Origin: Lunularia cruciata
Taxonomy: Eukaryota > Streptophyta > Marchantiopsida > Lunulariales > Lunulariaceae
Direction: 5' to 3'
Assembly (NCBI GenBank): GCA_948567375.1
Contig: OX419757.1
Span: forward strand, 4,712,001 to 4,776,000
Length of the DNA stretch: 64,000 nucleotides
Part shown: positions 52,521-63,297 of the stretch, in pieces
How the letters are laid out: every line of letters begins with the position of its first letter
Numbering within the stretch: the stretch's first letter is position 1
Program-made: the position numbers and the translations under genes
Notes under the pieces: model-generated
What the model saw: only the letters and a program-made list of their open reading frames with translations
The model's database searches: none
What the model was told of the DNA's origin: nothing

Positions 52521-53460
52521 AAGGCTTACAATCCAGGTCAAACAGTTCAGGTCCATAGCCTGACCTAACACCTGACGCCTGGATGCCTCTGACACTGCTG
52601 GAACAGCGGTAATACCGGTGCGAAAACCCATCGCCCGCTCTCTCTCATCAGCATTGGGCTCCACCAACTGCTATAACTGTGAGTCCCAAACAAGTCCAGG
52701 TCCTCCCTCTCGAAAAGCATGAGAGCCTGGGAAACTCATGAGTGTAGGAAATGCAGCTCTAGGCTGTCCAACTAGGTTCACCACTGCCATAGGTGACCTA
52801 TCAGCCACTACCACTGTCTGAGACTGACGTCCAGCATCCAAGATATCATCAACAAGAATGTGGTCTAGTCGCTGAATCCCATCATAACTACGCTGTAGAA
52901 CTTCTCTGGGTAAAAGGTTCGTCCACCAAAGACGAAGACGATGAGCCCGTGATCCCACTCTGGCTGCATCTAACAATACAGCAGGTCCCATCCAAGAATG
53001 GACCTGATGTGTACTCGCCACCACTCTAGTGCAAGAATCACCCATCAATGGAACGTTCTCCAAAAGGTAAGCTGGAGAAGACTGATGAACCTGGAGATGT
53101 CGTAGTATCCGTAACATCTCCCAAAACACACCAGAACGAGGATCCTGAAGACCCAAACCGCGGCCCGCACGTGTATGTCCCTGACATGGCCATCCAGAAA
53201 TCACCAAGTGAACAGGCCCATGTCTCTCTAGGTCATGCGCCCCCAGTAAGGAAATGTCTCCTGGTAAGGCCTTCTGGTAACCTCTGACTGCTGACATCGG
53301 TAATAACTCCGGATACCGATAGGCCAAGTGTGCCACATGATGTAGAGAGACTCGCCTAGCAGTCTCATCTCTCTCTACATACAAGTACCTCTATACTCGG
53401 ATACCCGCCTGTAACACCGCAGCTAGTCCGGTGCTGATCCCACCACACAACTCCAATAGG
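52521..53460 (-). pseudogene. Cytosine-C5 DNA methyltransferase inside pol
   Basis: Carries the catalytic set for transfer of methyl groups from S-adenosylmethionine to cytosine C5, in canonical order. Motif I is LLELCGGISTGL (about 53459-53424). Motif IV is SGWPCQGHTRAG with the nucleophile Cys at 53186-53184. Motif VI is LLENV with its Glu at 53060. Motif VIII is AHRLRLWWTNL. Motif IX is ADERERAMGF (about 52652-52620) and motif X is GQAMDLNCL (52565). Motif VIII resembles the HRARYFWGNLP type of DNMT3/DRM enzymes, so a de novo-type relative is possible. TAG stops at 53391 and 52671 split it; no frameshift occurs. It lies between protease and reverse transcriptase in one frame with both. Confidence 0.93.
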
Positions 53461-53867
53461 CATATCCCCTCTACTGGGTATTGCCAAGCAATGAGTGTGG
53501 TATCCAGAGGTGTCAAAGCAATCGCCTCTGGAGGCTCATCCTCACACTCATCCCTTGATGGTACGAAGGCTCCACTCCAAGCCTGCTGCACCAACTGATC
53601 TGCATGCTGCTGCAATGCCTCCTTTGAACTCCACAATGGAACATCCAAGGTGGATGGAACAATCCCACTCGTACTCCATAGCCGAGTGATCTCCTCTGGT
53701 ACTGGAGTATCCTCTGCATGGGCGTTCCCCTCCAACAAGTCACCAGGCCAAGTAACTGCACCGCTGAAAGCCAAAACTGATGCTGCCATGGTCCCGGACT
53801 GTAGTGAGCCAAGACTGCCACTACTGAAGCGTACTGGTAGGCGACATACCCGTCCCTCACCAGACTA
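53461..53867 (-). pseudogene. N-terminal extension of the methyltransferase region
   Basis: About 135 codons in frame between a TAG (53865) and motif I. Acidic (EDTPVPEEI, DECEDEPPEAI). No known domain is recognised; it may be a spacer or a processing region between protease and methyltransferase. Confidence 0.5.
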
Positions 53868-54872
53868 CCAACCAGGTCTATAAGAGGCTGTCTCCTCCCA
53901 ATAGTCAATACTGAAACCCATAGGGTATAACACTGCTCCCCCAACTAGCACATCATATGACTCAGCTATCGTCGCAATAGCCTGAGCTCTCACCACCGAG
54001 CTATCAGTCAGATGACCAGGCTGAACTTGGACAACAAGCTCTCCACGTGTGATGTACTGTGTCGAACCACCACCAAGAGATGTCTGGATCTGAAATGGAC
54101 ACCTCTCCACATCGGTCTTCCGTAACTCCAGACCAACAACTGCAGCCTTCCCCAACATAAGGGGCTACGCACCAGAGTCTAACAAGACTCTCTGTGGTGT
54201 ATAGACCTTCCCTGAAGGTCCCACTAAACGAAAGATCCCCCTCTGGTTATCCAATAGGACAACACCAGGTGTAAACCGCGCTCTCTCAAAGGCCGGTCTA
54301 GCTGGCAACTCCTCCAGTCTAGCCGCTGCTGCTTGCCATAAACCACTGGTCGCTGAACGGATCCCATGCTCCTCAACCAAGTCAGCTCCACTACCAACCA
54401 CCTCTGCTCTAGTAGTAGGAACCGCACCATCCCTACTCTCACACAATGTGGCAGCCAACCGGAACACTGGGGCTGGGTCTACTCCCAATGTAAACATGTC
54501 ACTGGCTGAAAATAAAGGATGCCGCATAATCAGCTGAGCCGCCCCCAACATCATGCTAGACTCAGTCTGTGTAGTAGCAGGTGGCTGACTAGCAAGTACT
54601 CCATCAGGTACTCCATCACCACCTACCACACCTGCACTGGGACATCTAGGAACCATGGATGTCGTCTGCAATGCCTCAGATAGCGTGAAAGACTGGGGAA
54701 GTCTGACCTGTCTCCCAACCTCTCCTCTCTGTGGGTCCAACTCCACTGATGCTCCTCTAGGCTCTGGAGCACGTACTGCACTCCTAGTCACTACTGCAGA
54801 TGCATCCACCTGTGCTGCTCCGCACATGAAGTCCAAAGCATCTCTATCACCAGCATATGAGGTGGAAGCCTA
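53868..54872 (-). pseudogene. Element C protease region
   Basis: The frame from the TAG at 54870 runs through an unrecognised 200-residue stretch to RVLLDSGA (Asp at 54179), the D-S-G-A core of retropepsins. It is followed by a TAG (54165) and PLMLGKAAVVGL, then YDVLVGGAVLYPMG, which fits the protease's second conserved hydrophobic-Gly element. It would release gag, methyltransferase and enzymes from the polyprotein. The TAG sits directly behind the catalytic triplet. Confidence 0.82.
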
Positions 54873-56466
54873 AGCACCCGAATCTGATCTCCTCTGAGCA
54901 ATAGCCATACTAGCCAATCTCTGCTCCAACTGCTCAATCCGAGTAGCCATAGCTGTGTCAGAAGTAAGGGCAGGTACCCCACCCCTACTAGGTGTAGATC
55001 CTCTACCACCACCTCTACCACCTCGTCCTCCATAAATTGGAGCTCCTCTACTACCTGCCATAGCAGCCCTACCACTCCGTAACTCCGGGTGTAGGTCAAA
55101 ACACCGGTCACTAGTGTGGACCAAATCTGTGGCAATGCTCACACTGCCTCTGTGCTGGCTGTGATGCACCAGAGGTATCAGGTCCGCTGCCCTGAGTACA
55201 CTCTCTCCTATGGTGAGGTCCACCACAAGTCCAACAAGCAACACCACCACTCACTGGCTGCTGCTGACCCAAAAATGAGGGTAAGGGTCTAACTCCACTA
55301 GGCCCTCCACTCGCTCCATAGGATCTGGGCTGTCCACCCTGTCCTTGAAAACCAACTGGGCGTGGTGCACTCTGCTGCACTCTAGAAGAAGTCACAACCG
55401 TGGATGAGGTCTCCCTACCAAATCCAGATGTCACCACTCTCTCCTCCACCATGTTGAGCTCAATACGCTCAGCCAAACCAAAGACTACTGCCAAAGTGGG
55501 CGAAGTAGCCTGCAACAACGTAGCATCACGAACTCTACGTCGCAACTCCCTGTCCAGTATCCCATACCAAAACTGGACTGCCTGGGCCTCAGTAACTCCC
55601 TGAGTGAAACTGATCAGCCGCCTCATGCGAGTGTAAGCCTCGCGTAGGCTCTCTCCAGCCTTCCGCTGGAACTCCTGCAAGCTCCTCAGCTTGTCAGTCC
55701 GCACTCCCTAGTAGTTCTGCCTCAAACATAGGAAGAACTCAACCATGGGGTTAAACCCCGGTACCACACCACCTCCTGCAGCGGTACCTCCACTCGTAGT
55801 AGCACTATCTCCAGCTAGTGCACCTCCACTAGCTCCACCAACACTACTCGAGCTAGAACTCGTAGGTACAGCCGACCTACTCCTGGCCACCAAACCTGAA
55901 GTGATGGAGACATAGTGTGGAGACCAATACTGTCTCCATAACTCAATCTCCTCCAAATGAGCTCTCTTGAACTCATGGTAGTCGTCCATTGGTGGACCCT
56001 CCAAGTGCTGAAACAACCCTTTCCATGCCATGAAAGGTGTGAACAAAGTCGGGTTCCGCATCTGCTGCAGATCACACCAACTATCAAACTCCTGGATGAA
56101 ATCATCCAACTCAATAGTACCCACTGTACCAGAGTAATGCCTAGGGCCTTTGGAGGCCCAATAAATCTCGTCCATGTCCCACAACAACGGTGCGGACACA
56201 CCAAGTGCACTCTCAACTGAATCAGCTCCTGTGTCAAACTCCAACTCAGAGTCAATCTCCTCCCTCACTGGGACCTGAGATACAGGCTGATACCGAGCAC
56301 CACTCCGAGTAAACCCACAGTGTACTGCAGGGCCAACTCCTCTGGAATCTCCAAAGAACTCCGTCTTGACCACGTAACTGCAACAGCAAACCCAAACCAC
56401 CAACTGCAACCGCAAGTCGCAACCGCAAGTATCCCACCAAGTGCCAATACCACCGCGTGCCAACAC
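54873..56466 (-). pseudogene. Element C gag with zinc knuckles
   Basis: Capsid-like sequence: IELDDFIQEFDSWCDLQQM, FMAWKGLFQHLEG and, after a Ser/Gly-rich linker and a TAG (55708), VRTDKLRSLQEFQRKAGES and FWYGILDRELRRRV. Two knuckles follow: CWTCGGPHHRREC, one residue shorter than the CX2CX4HX4C standard, and CEHCHRFG, which is cut by a frameshift near 55120. After it comes an Arg/Gly-rich stretch (GGRGGRGGGRG), then a short coil (RIEQLEQRLASM). The start is unclear: the open frame reaches 56466 without an ATG there, and the first in-frame ATG precedes DEIYWASKG. The TAG at 54870 could be the natural gag end. Confidence 0.8.
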
Positions 56467-57701
56467 TAACTAAACACCACCCACTAATGTAACTCTAACC
56501 AAGATAACTACACTAGGGGAAGGGCAACCTGTAACCTGCCATCATAACACGCACTCTCACGGTCTACAGGTCATCACTTCCTACCTCACCGGAGAGAAAC
56601 AAAGGTAGTCTGACTGGTCATCACTCCAGCCTCACCACCGAGAGCACACCAGAGCACCAACGCTCAAAAGTCAAGGCACCTCACACAAACGTGGTGCACA
56701 AACAGGAAGCAGAGAATGGAGGGGATCCAATCACAAGAAATCTAAACGAAAACCCTCCATCTCATAACACAACACGGGACTGACTCTGCCACCATTTGGC
56801 ATTTGACATAAGAGTAGTTCGTATCTAAGTCCTAAGCTACCAGGATCACCAAGAATGGGATCAAACTGCCTCTCCTAGCCAAAGCTACATGTGTATAGAT
56901 AACAGTGGCACAGTCACTATGACAACAAGTGAGGGTGGACCAGTTGGCTAGGGCACCAGTCTAGGAACAAGAGATCTAGGGGTCAAACCCTGTTGCGCAC
57001 AATCTAGCAAGAAAGGCAGATTTTGCCAACCAATGACCAAGATCTACACTAAACTAGCTAGCCTCATGCTAGCAAGCTGGCTTGCTGGCCCTTCTAGGCC
57101 TTCGTAGCCTCTCATAGCCCACAGCCCTATGCCTTGAAGCCTCTAAACGCCGAAATTCAGCCAAATGAGGCATTTCTTGTTGCCACTTCGAACCTCCTCC
57201 AAAATTGGCGAAACTTCTCCAAATCTGCAAAACTTCTCCAAATATGGCCAAACAGCGAAACTCCTCCAATTCTGGCCCAAAATCTGACGTAAAATCTGAC
57301 GTAAACCCTAAAGATGGATGTCCGCTAAATCCCCCGTTAACTTTCCACTCGAGCCAAATTGACAAAACGGGTTTTTCTAAATCACAATTTCATGAGAAGA
57401 GCTTTCCAACTCCACCTTCAATTTCACTTTCTGAGCCCAACTCGCAGCAAATTGGTCCTGCCTTCACCTCCTGAGCTCAAAATCACAACACTGCTCGAAA
57501 ATTGCTCCTTCGTTGCTCAAAATTTGGCCAGCGCTTCCGCACACCGTCCGCCTAACTGCCAAATTTGCATCAACTACACGAGCTTCTGCACACTAGGGAA
57601 ACACAGAACCTGAATCGAGCTACCACGATCCACCGAGCTTGGAGATACCACCAACACTCAACGTTCCTGCACCCGATTTCCCCCTGACTTCACTTCTCTG
57701 A
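56467..57701 (-). other. Element C 5' leader
   Basis: About 1.2 kb between the LTR and gag without a convincing frame. Directly inside the LTR the minus strand reads TTACATCAGAGAAG. This shares only ATCAGAG with the initiator-tRNA site TGGTATCAGAGC, so the primer site is either damaged or of another type. A direct repeat aaaatctgacgt lies near 57280-57303. A tRNA-like sequence lies antisense at 56929-57000. Confidence 0.55.
56929..57000 (+). repeat. tRNA-like (SINE head-like) sequence
   Basis: TGGACCAGTTGG at 56936-56947 differs from the pol III A-box consensus at one position. GGGTCAAACCC at 56980-56990 differs from a B box at one position. Their starts are 44 bases apart, as in tRNA. Seven bases on each end (gtgaggg and tgcgcac) pair at about five of seven positions. 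The anticodon arm does not fold properly, so this is a tRNA-derived relic and not a working gene. It lies in the leader of element C on the opposite strand. Confidence 0.45.
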
Positions 57702-58152
57702 TGTAATCAGATTGCTTAACACTCTCAACTCAACTCAACTCAGATCAGTACTTGATCTGTCACTCTATAAACTGCCAACAACTGGGCACTGATTACAGTC
57801 AAGCCACACCCACTCAAGCATAGAGAATCCAGGTGACGCTCGCCGGCCTCTGTCCACCATAGCCAGGAACTCGAAGGCTCAACATCATAGAAGTGAGCTC
57901 TCTAGAGCTCACTTCGAAACTATACCCCCTGGACTCAAGCTAGCCATGAAACCCTAACGGTCCCGCTGACGGCACACTCAACGGTGCAAACGGTGCAAAG
58001 TGACGGTGGGCCCCACCGTGAAGTCAGTACCCCGAACACGAAATCTAACCGTCGGAAAGTAGTCCCTGAGAAACTGCTAGAATAACTCTAACTACCATCA
58101 CTGGAACTCCAGTGTCCGAGCATCTAGATGCGGAACTACAAATGGCGTGACA
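57702..58152 (-). repeat. Element C 5' LTR, segment L only
   Basis: 451 bp. In element orientation it begins TGTCACGCC and ends GATTACA, then passes straight into the leader. It lacks segment S, which the 3' LTR has on both sides. Confidence 0.9.
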
Positions 58153-58201
58153 TAACATACATCAAGAATCTTGAAAGCGGTCACCTTTCCTACAGAGTGT
58201 C
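58153..58201. repeat. 49-bp duplication flanking element C (right)
   Basis: Identical to 48205-48253; continues directly into element A's integrase zinc-binding region. Confidence 0.92.
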
Positions 58202-60600
58202 TTCCACACACTAAACAATCATGAAACTCCTTTATGAGTAAGATAGACTCTTCCTTATCCACTACTCTTCAAAATAGACCATCTACTCCTTGGTGAAAAA
58301 GAATATCCTCCACCATTGTGCAAGGTCTAGATCTTGCTACAAGGGTATTCCTCTCCCTAACATGCATCCCTTCTAGATAGTTACTTCTTGTAACAAAGTC
58401 CACAATCTCCTTGTACTCTATTGGAACCTCTTGAGTGACTAAGATTGTCATCAACTCTGCATCTGAGAAAGAATCATCCATTGGCTCATCTCCATCATGA
58501 TCATGGGCCCTAGATAACAAATAAGCATTTGCATGTTTTTTCCTTGGCCTATCCTCAATATTATAGTCATACTCAGACAAGAATATCATCCACCTTACTA
58601 GCCTCCCTTCCACATTATGCTTGTTGAAGATGTACTTCAAAGCCTTATGATCTATGACAATGGTGGCTTTCCCTCCAATCAATTAGTGTCTAGACTTCTT
58701 TAGATCAAAGATCAATGCCAAACCTTCTCTCTCCATAATAGAGTAATTCTTTTTTGTTGAAACCATCTACCTACTAGCATAAAATATTAGATGATCATGC
58801 CCATCTTGGTCTAATTGACTAAGAATGCATCCTGTAGCTACATTGAAAGCATTAGTATAGAGGATGGAAGGCTTACTCCAATTAGATTTAGCAAGAATTG
58901 GAGCTACAACAAGGGATTGCTTGAGCTCCTCAAAAGCTTTGAGAGCCTCCTTGTCCTCCAAAATCACCATGTATTCTACACCCTTCTTCATGTAGATGCA
59001 TAAGCCTTGTTGGAAAATGAGAAGATTAAACTCCTATGATACCCAACCATCCCCAAGAATTGACATAACTTTGCCAAGCTTGAAAGGAATGGAAGGTTTG
59101 AGATTTTCCTCACCTTTTTAGGATCAACTGCTATTCCATCCTTGGAGATGATATGCCCCAAAAGTAGACCTTCTTCACAACCAAAAATGTACTTCTCTAG
59201 GTTGAGTGATGCATTTGCTTCATCCAAGCATTGCAAGATATTGATTAGGTGCTCAAAGTGCTCCTCCTTGCTCCCATAGACACAAAAATCATCAACAAAG
59301 TCTCTCACAAATTTCCCAATGAAAGGTTCAAACACCTTGTTCATGAACCATTGGAATGTGGCTAGAGCATGCAAAGCCCAAAAGGCATGACCTTGAAAGC
59401 ATAGTTCCACTAAGGTGTGGTGAATGTGGTGAGTTGTTGATGGTCTGGTGCAATCTTGATTTGGTTATACTCACTATATCCATCTCCAAAACTATACCTC
59501 TAATGACTTTCAACCTCCTCCAAGATCTCATCAATGATTGGCAAAGGGTAATAGTCCTTCTTAGTAACAACATTGAGCTTCTTGTAATCCATACATACCC
59601 AAAACTTGCTATTCTTTTTCTTCACAATCACAATTGGATACACCCTTTCTAAATTCCCCACCTCAAAGATAAATCCAACCTCCTTGAGCTTATCAATCTC
59701 CTCCTTCACAACCAAAGATATTGGTGGACTAATGCAATGTTACTTTTGGTGGATTGGTCTTGCATGTGACTCTACCACACTCTTGTGCTCCTCCAAGGTG
59801 ACTTCCTTTAGATCCTTGTAACTAAAAGCAAACACATGGATGAACTTGCAAAAAATCTCTTCAAATCTTACCTTCTATTTTTTGGTAACATTTGGACCAT
59901 ACTTGAGGGTAGATAACCTCCTCTCTATCTCCTCAAGTGTCAATGGAGATTTATCTGGATCCTTCAAAACCTCTTGCTTAGGTGCAAAATCTATAGCACA
60001 CAACGGATACACATCTAAATCAGACTCAAATTCATCCTCCTCCATGGAAGTCTACTCCTCCATGCTTGTGTCCACACTTGAAGCTCCTTCTTTTGAATTT
60101 GATTCCCAATAATGAGAAGATGGTGTATTTGAATGTGAAGTGTTGGTGGTATTAGTGACAAGAACTATAACTCTATGGTTTGATGGCCCAATCCTCAAGT
60201 ACCCTTTGTGCCATCAACTAATTGTGCATGCTACTCTCAACCATGGCCTCCCAAGAAGAAAATCATAGCTTGAATCCTTCAAGACTTGGAAAGTAATGAG
60301 ATTTTGAATTCCCATAACTAAAACTACCACCTTATCCATCCACCTTAGTGGTCAAACTTGTTGCTTGTTTGCCATGCTCACCAAAAATATTGATCTAGAG
60401 GGTATCATACCTAACTTCTTCATCAACCTTTCTGATATGGCATTAACTATTGATCCTCCATCAACAAGTGCATCCTTGATGTTATGACTATTCACTCTCA
60501 AATCAATCTTGGAGGTATATTCACAAGCGTTCCATGGTGCTGGTTTGGCATTTACCACCCCATTGATACTAGATCTTTTGCCTTTTTTTCCTCTTGTTCC
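58202..60600 (-). pseudogene. Element A protease, reverse transcriptase, RNase H (segment 1)
   Basis: Minus-strand Gypsy pol. Protease remains read IKDALVDGGSIVNAISERL near 60460. Reverse transcriptase reads EIDKLKEVGFI, VCMDYKKLNVVTKKD and PLPIIDEIL (59715-59500), then FVDDFCVYGS with the catalytic dyad near 59290, and FLGMVGYHR. RNase H reads FNVATGCILSQ, IDHKALKYIF and RKKHANAYLLSR (58990-58480). It runs into the integrase zinc finger (EFHDCLVCGRHS) and is cut by element C at 58202. Many stops and frameshifts. Element A is the oldest of the three nested elements. Confidence 0.85.
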
Positions 60601-61990
60601 TTGTAGAACTCAAACCACCTCTAAGCTCCTTTCTCAAGGTAGGGTTCAAAGAAATTAGTTGGCCCATTGTGATGTTAGCCTTGTGACTACCAACATCCTC
60701 CAACACATTGTAGTTCCATTAGTGCTTTGAGATCAAGAAGTCCTCTATCCCTAATTTCTTTCTTGGAGTCTTTGTTGTTGATAGTGTTGAGGTGCGAGTG
60801 CTTCTAGTAGACATAGGAGTATCCTTGCTAGGAGTAAATCATTGAGAAGAGTGTACATCCTCTACAAAATGAGTTTTTTTTCTTGCACCAAAAGCTCTAA
60901 ATTAAGACCTTTGAGTTTGAGCACTCCCCCTTCTCATACTTGCTCTCAACCACATCTATGGATGCTATTCCCTTACATTTTTTTGGATTAGGAGCCACTT
61001 GGGTTTCAATTCCTCCCTCTTTCCCTCTATTGGCTTCCTCATAACCTTTCCTCCAAGGTAAGTGGAATTTGGGCAATTCCTTTGAATGTGGCCTCTTCCT
61101 CCACAACCAAAACAATTTCTATCATTGAAATTGTTGGTTGGTTGGCCTCCTCTGTATGGATAGCTTCCATAATTCATAGGCTCTCTCTCTATATTCTGAT
61201 CCACCTCTCTCTTCTCTTATAGTTGCACCACATTGATCTTGAGATTTGCAAGTTGTTCTATGATGGTTTGAAATGGATTTTTTGGTGGAGGTGCAGGAAT
61301 TGGAGCAACTACTACTTGTGGTGCAACCTTTCCATCAAATTATTAAAATTTACACCATACTTGTAGCCTTGAGGAGGATGCACAACCTCCTTCACCACCA
61401 AATCACTCTAATCACCTTCCAAACTCTCTTCCATACAAATTGCAATCTTGAGAGCTTCAAGCTTGGAAGAAGGTTTCTCATATCTCACCTTTCTTCTAAT
61501 CTATGGTTTCAACCTTCCCAAAAAATTATTGGTGAGCATGCTTCTATGCCAATCATAATAGTCTCCACATATCCCCACTCTTCTTCAACACTATGTGAAA
61601 TCTGGCCTGAAATTTCTCCACTCTTTCTATATAGACTCTCACTTTCTCTCCATCTTCTTGTTTGAGAAAGGTAATCTCATCCATCAATCTCTCATAACTC
61701 TCATCTAGAAGAAAGTTCTCAATGAGTGATGAAGTCAAAATCTCCCAAGACTCTTCTTGCTCATCTCTCTCCTCTCTCTTTCTTGGTATTTTGACTCATA
61801 CCATGTAAGTGCTGCATCCTCAAAGAAATCTGGTAATAATGAGACCCACTCATTCTTCATCCTCTCTTTGTTTCCTATGAAAGCTTTCTTGAATTCTCTC
61901 ACAAAGACCTCCAAATCTTTTCCATCCTTGCCAAAAAAAACTGGAAGTTTCTCCATCTTAACCTCTCACTATTTTTCTTTTCTCTCAAAT
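60601..61990 (-). pseudogene. Element A gag
   Basis: The first piece (61956-61735) begins MEKLPVFFGKDGKDLEVFV and reads a capsid-like LPDFFEDAALTWYE. The next (61738-61553) reads FLKQEDGEKVRVYIERVEKF. The CCHC knuckle NCFGCGGRGHIQRNC is at about 61117-61073. After it the sequence is lysine-rich and frameshifted. It would package element RNA; it is dead. The 5' LTR of element A was not identified. Confidence 0.8.
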
Positions 61991-62186
61991 TTTTTTCTTT
62001 TCTCTCACTCTATAACTAGTAGAGTATTTACATGACTAACATCATTAAGAGTAATCTACCTTATCTAGGGAATAAAAAAGGTTCAGTTTGCTCCTAATAT
62101 TTTTATAGTAACATCAAATCCTAGAGTGTATATTAATCAAACCCTCATGGATAATTTATCCATCGATTGAAAGATTATCTCCATCA
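61991..62186. other. Short non-coding spacer
   Basis: AT-rich, perhaps the leader of element A; nothing recognisable. Confidence 0.4.
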
Positions 62187-62520
62187 CTAATTGTGAGAAC
62201 TAATTGATGAAGATGGTAGTATTTCTATAGCTATAATAAAACTCTCTCCAAGGTCCTTCAACAAAGGCTCCCATAGTGCTTTTACTCCACTACTCTCATG
62301 TCCTTTTGGAAGTCCTTTTACTCCACAAACCTCACACAACTCCTTAATCTTAGATCTTCTCCCTCTCAATCTTTGTGAAGAAGGTACAATATGCAAACCC
62401 AAGTCAATTAAGCCTCTCCTTTCACTCAATCTTTTGCTCTCAAAGGTCAATGGACATGAACTTGCCTAATGTCTCTTCTCTCCACATAAAAAGCACTTAA
62501 ACTCACTCTTTCCTCCAAGT
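62187..62520 (-). pseudogene. Gag-knuckle fragment of another retroelement
   Basis: The minus strand reads EFKCFLCGEKRH, a stop, then ASSCPL: a CCHC knuckle with a stop between His and the last Cys. It is followed by a basic stretch (QRLRGRRSKIKELCEVCG). It ends abruptly where the family D LTR begins at 62521. It probably belongs to an element interrupted by, or recombined with, that LTR. It differs from element A's knuckle. Confidence 0.45.
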
Positions 62521-63297
62521 TGTAATACCAATAGTTAGATAGATGATCTAGAGATGTAATACCAAGAGCTAGCCATATGATCTAGATGTGAAATTTGGTT
62601 TGGTAACATCTAGAATGATGTTATACATGATGGTCAAAGTAGATAAGATAGAAGTATCACCAAAGGAGCACTTCTACTAATAGGGTAGAAACCAAAATAG
62701 ACCTGAAAACCTTAGAACCAACAGCTAGACATATGATTTAAAGGTGAGAATTGGTTTGGTAACATCTAGAAGGATGTTTCACATGATGGACTAAACAAAT
62801 CAGAAAGAGGTATCACCAAAAGTGGACTTCTACTAATAGAGTAGGAACCAAAATATGCCTGAAATCTTTGAAGGCAATTTCGGAGGCCTAAACAGATGAA
62901 TTAAGGCCTAAAAAATGTGCAAAATTCCCCTCCCCCAACAGAGGAAAGGCTTTTCTTTCCTTCATCTTGCTTTGTCTCGTCAAGAGCTTTCCAACAGTAC
63001 CTTACTCATGTGATTCTGAGATTCCTACAAGAAGATTCCCTAAAAGATTCCCTCTGGTCAAAGCTTGTTTGACCAACCAGATAGGACCTAGACCAGACAT
63101 GTCACCCATCCAAGTAAGTAATCCAAGGGTGGAGCTTGCTGACATGTCACCTATCTATGTCCTTAATCCTATGGTGGAGCTTCCTTGGCGGAGATCCTCT
63201 TTGTCTATATAATAAAGAGAAGGTGTTCCCTTGGGGCATCAATTGTTTGAGTGTGCAATCTGTGTTTTCTCTCTTCTCTTGTCCTCGGAGTATCACA
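62521..63297 (+). repeat. LTR of family D with internal duplication
   Basis: Starts TGTAATACC and ends ATCACA, about 777 bp. It is longer than the copies at 26.9 and 28.5 kb because a roughly 156-bp subunit (agctagNcatatgat...ttggtttggtaacatctaga) occurs twice, at about 62567 and 62723. The TATA-like tatataataaag lies near 63208. Confidence 0.72.

Larger units (their letters stand above)
48250..58152 (-). mobile_element. Element C: Gypsy element with DNA methyltransferase and PHD
   Basis: A 9.9-kb minus-strand element. Order from its 5' end: LTR part (58152-57702), 1.2-kb leader, gag with two knuckles, protease, cytosine methyltransferase, reverse transcriptase, RNase H, integrase, PHD finger, short 3' region, polypurine tract, LTR parts (48903-48250). 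Pol stays in one frame from about 55250 to a TGA at 49071, with 11 TAG and one TGA inside it; gag holds one further TAG and the only frameshift. Gypsy elements with such methyltransferases have been reported from the alga Klebsormidium, and LINEs with them from Symbiodinium. I know of no well-described land-plant case, but cannot search. Confidence 0.93.

Noticed and set aside
52521-53460. Bacterial contamination as source of the methyltransferase
   Set aside because: It lies in one frame with plant-type Gypsy protease and RT, between near-identical LTRs, inside another plant retroelement.
49071-55710. A changed genetic code (TAG as Gln) in the host
   Set aside because: CAG is still used for Gln in the same frame, and the tubulin gene needs no such code. 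At most readthrough in the element is possible.
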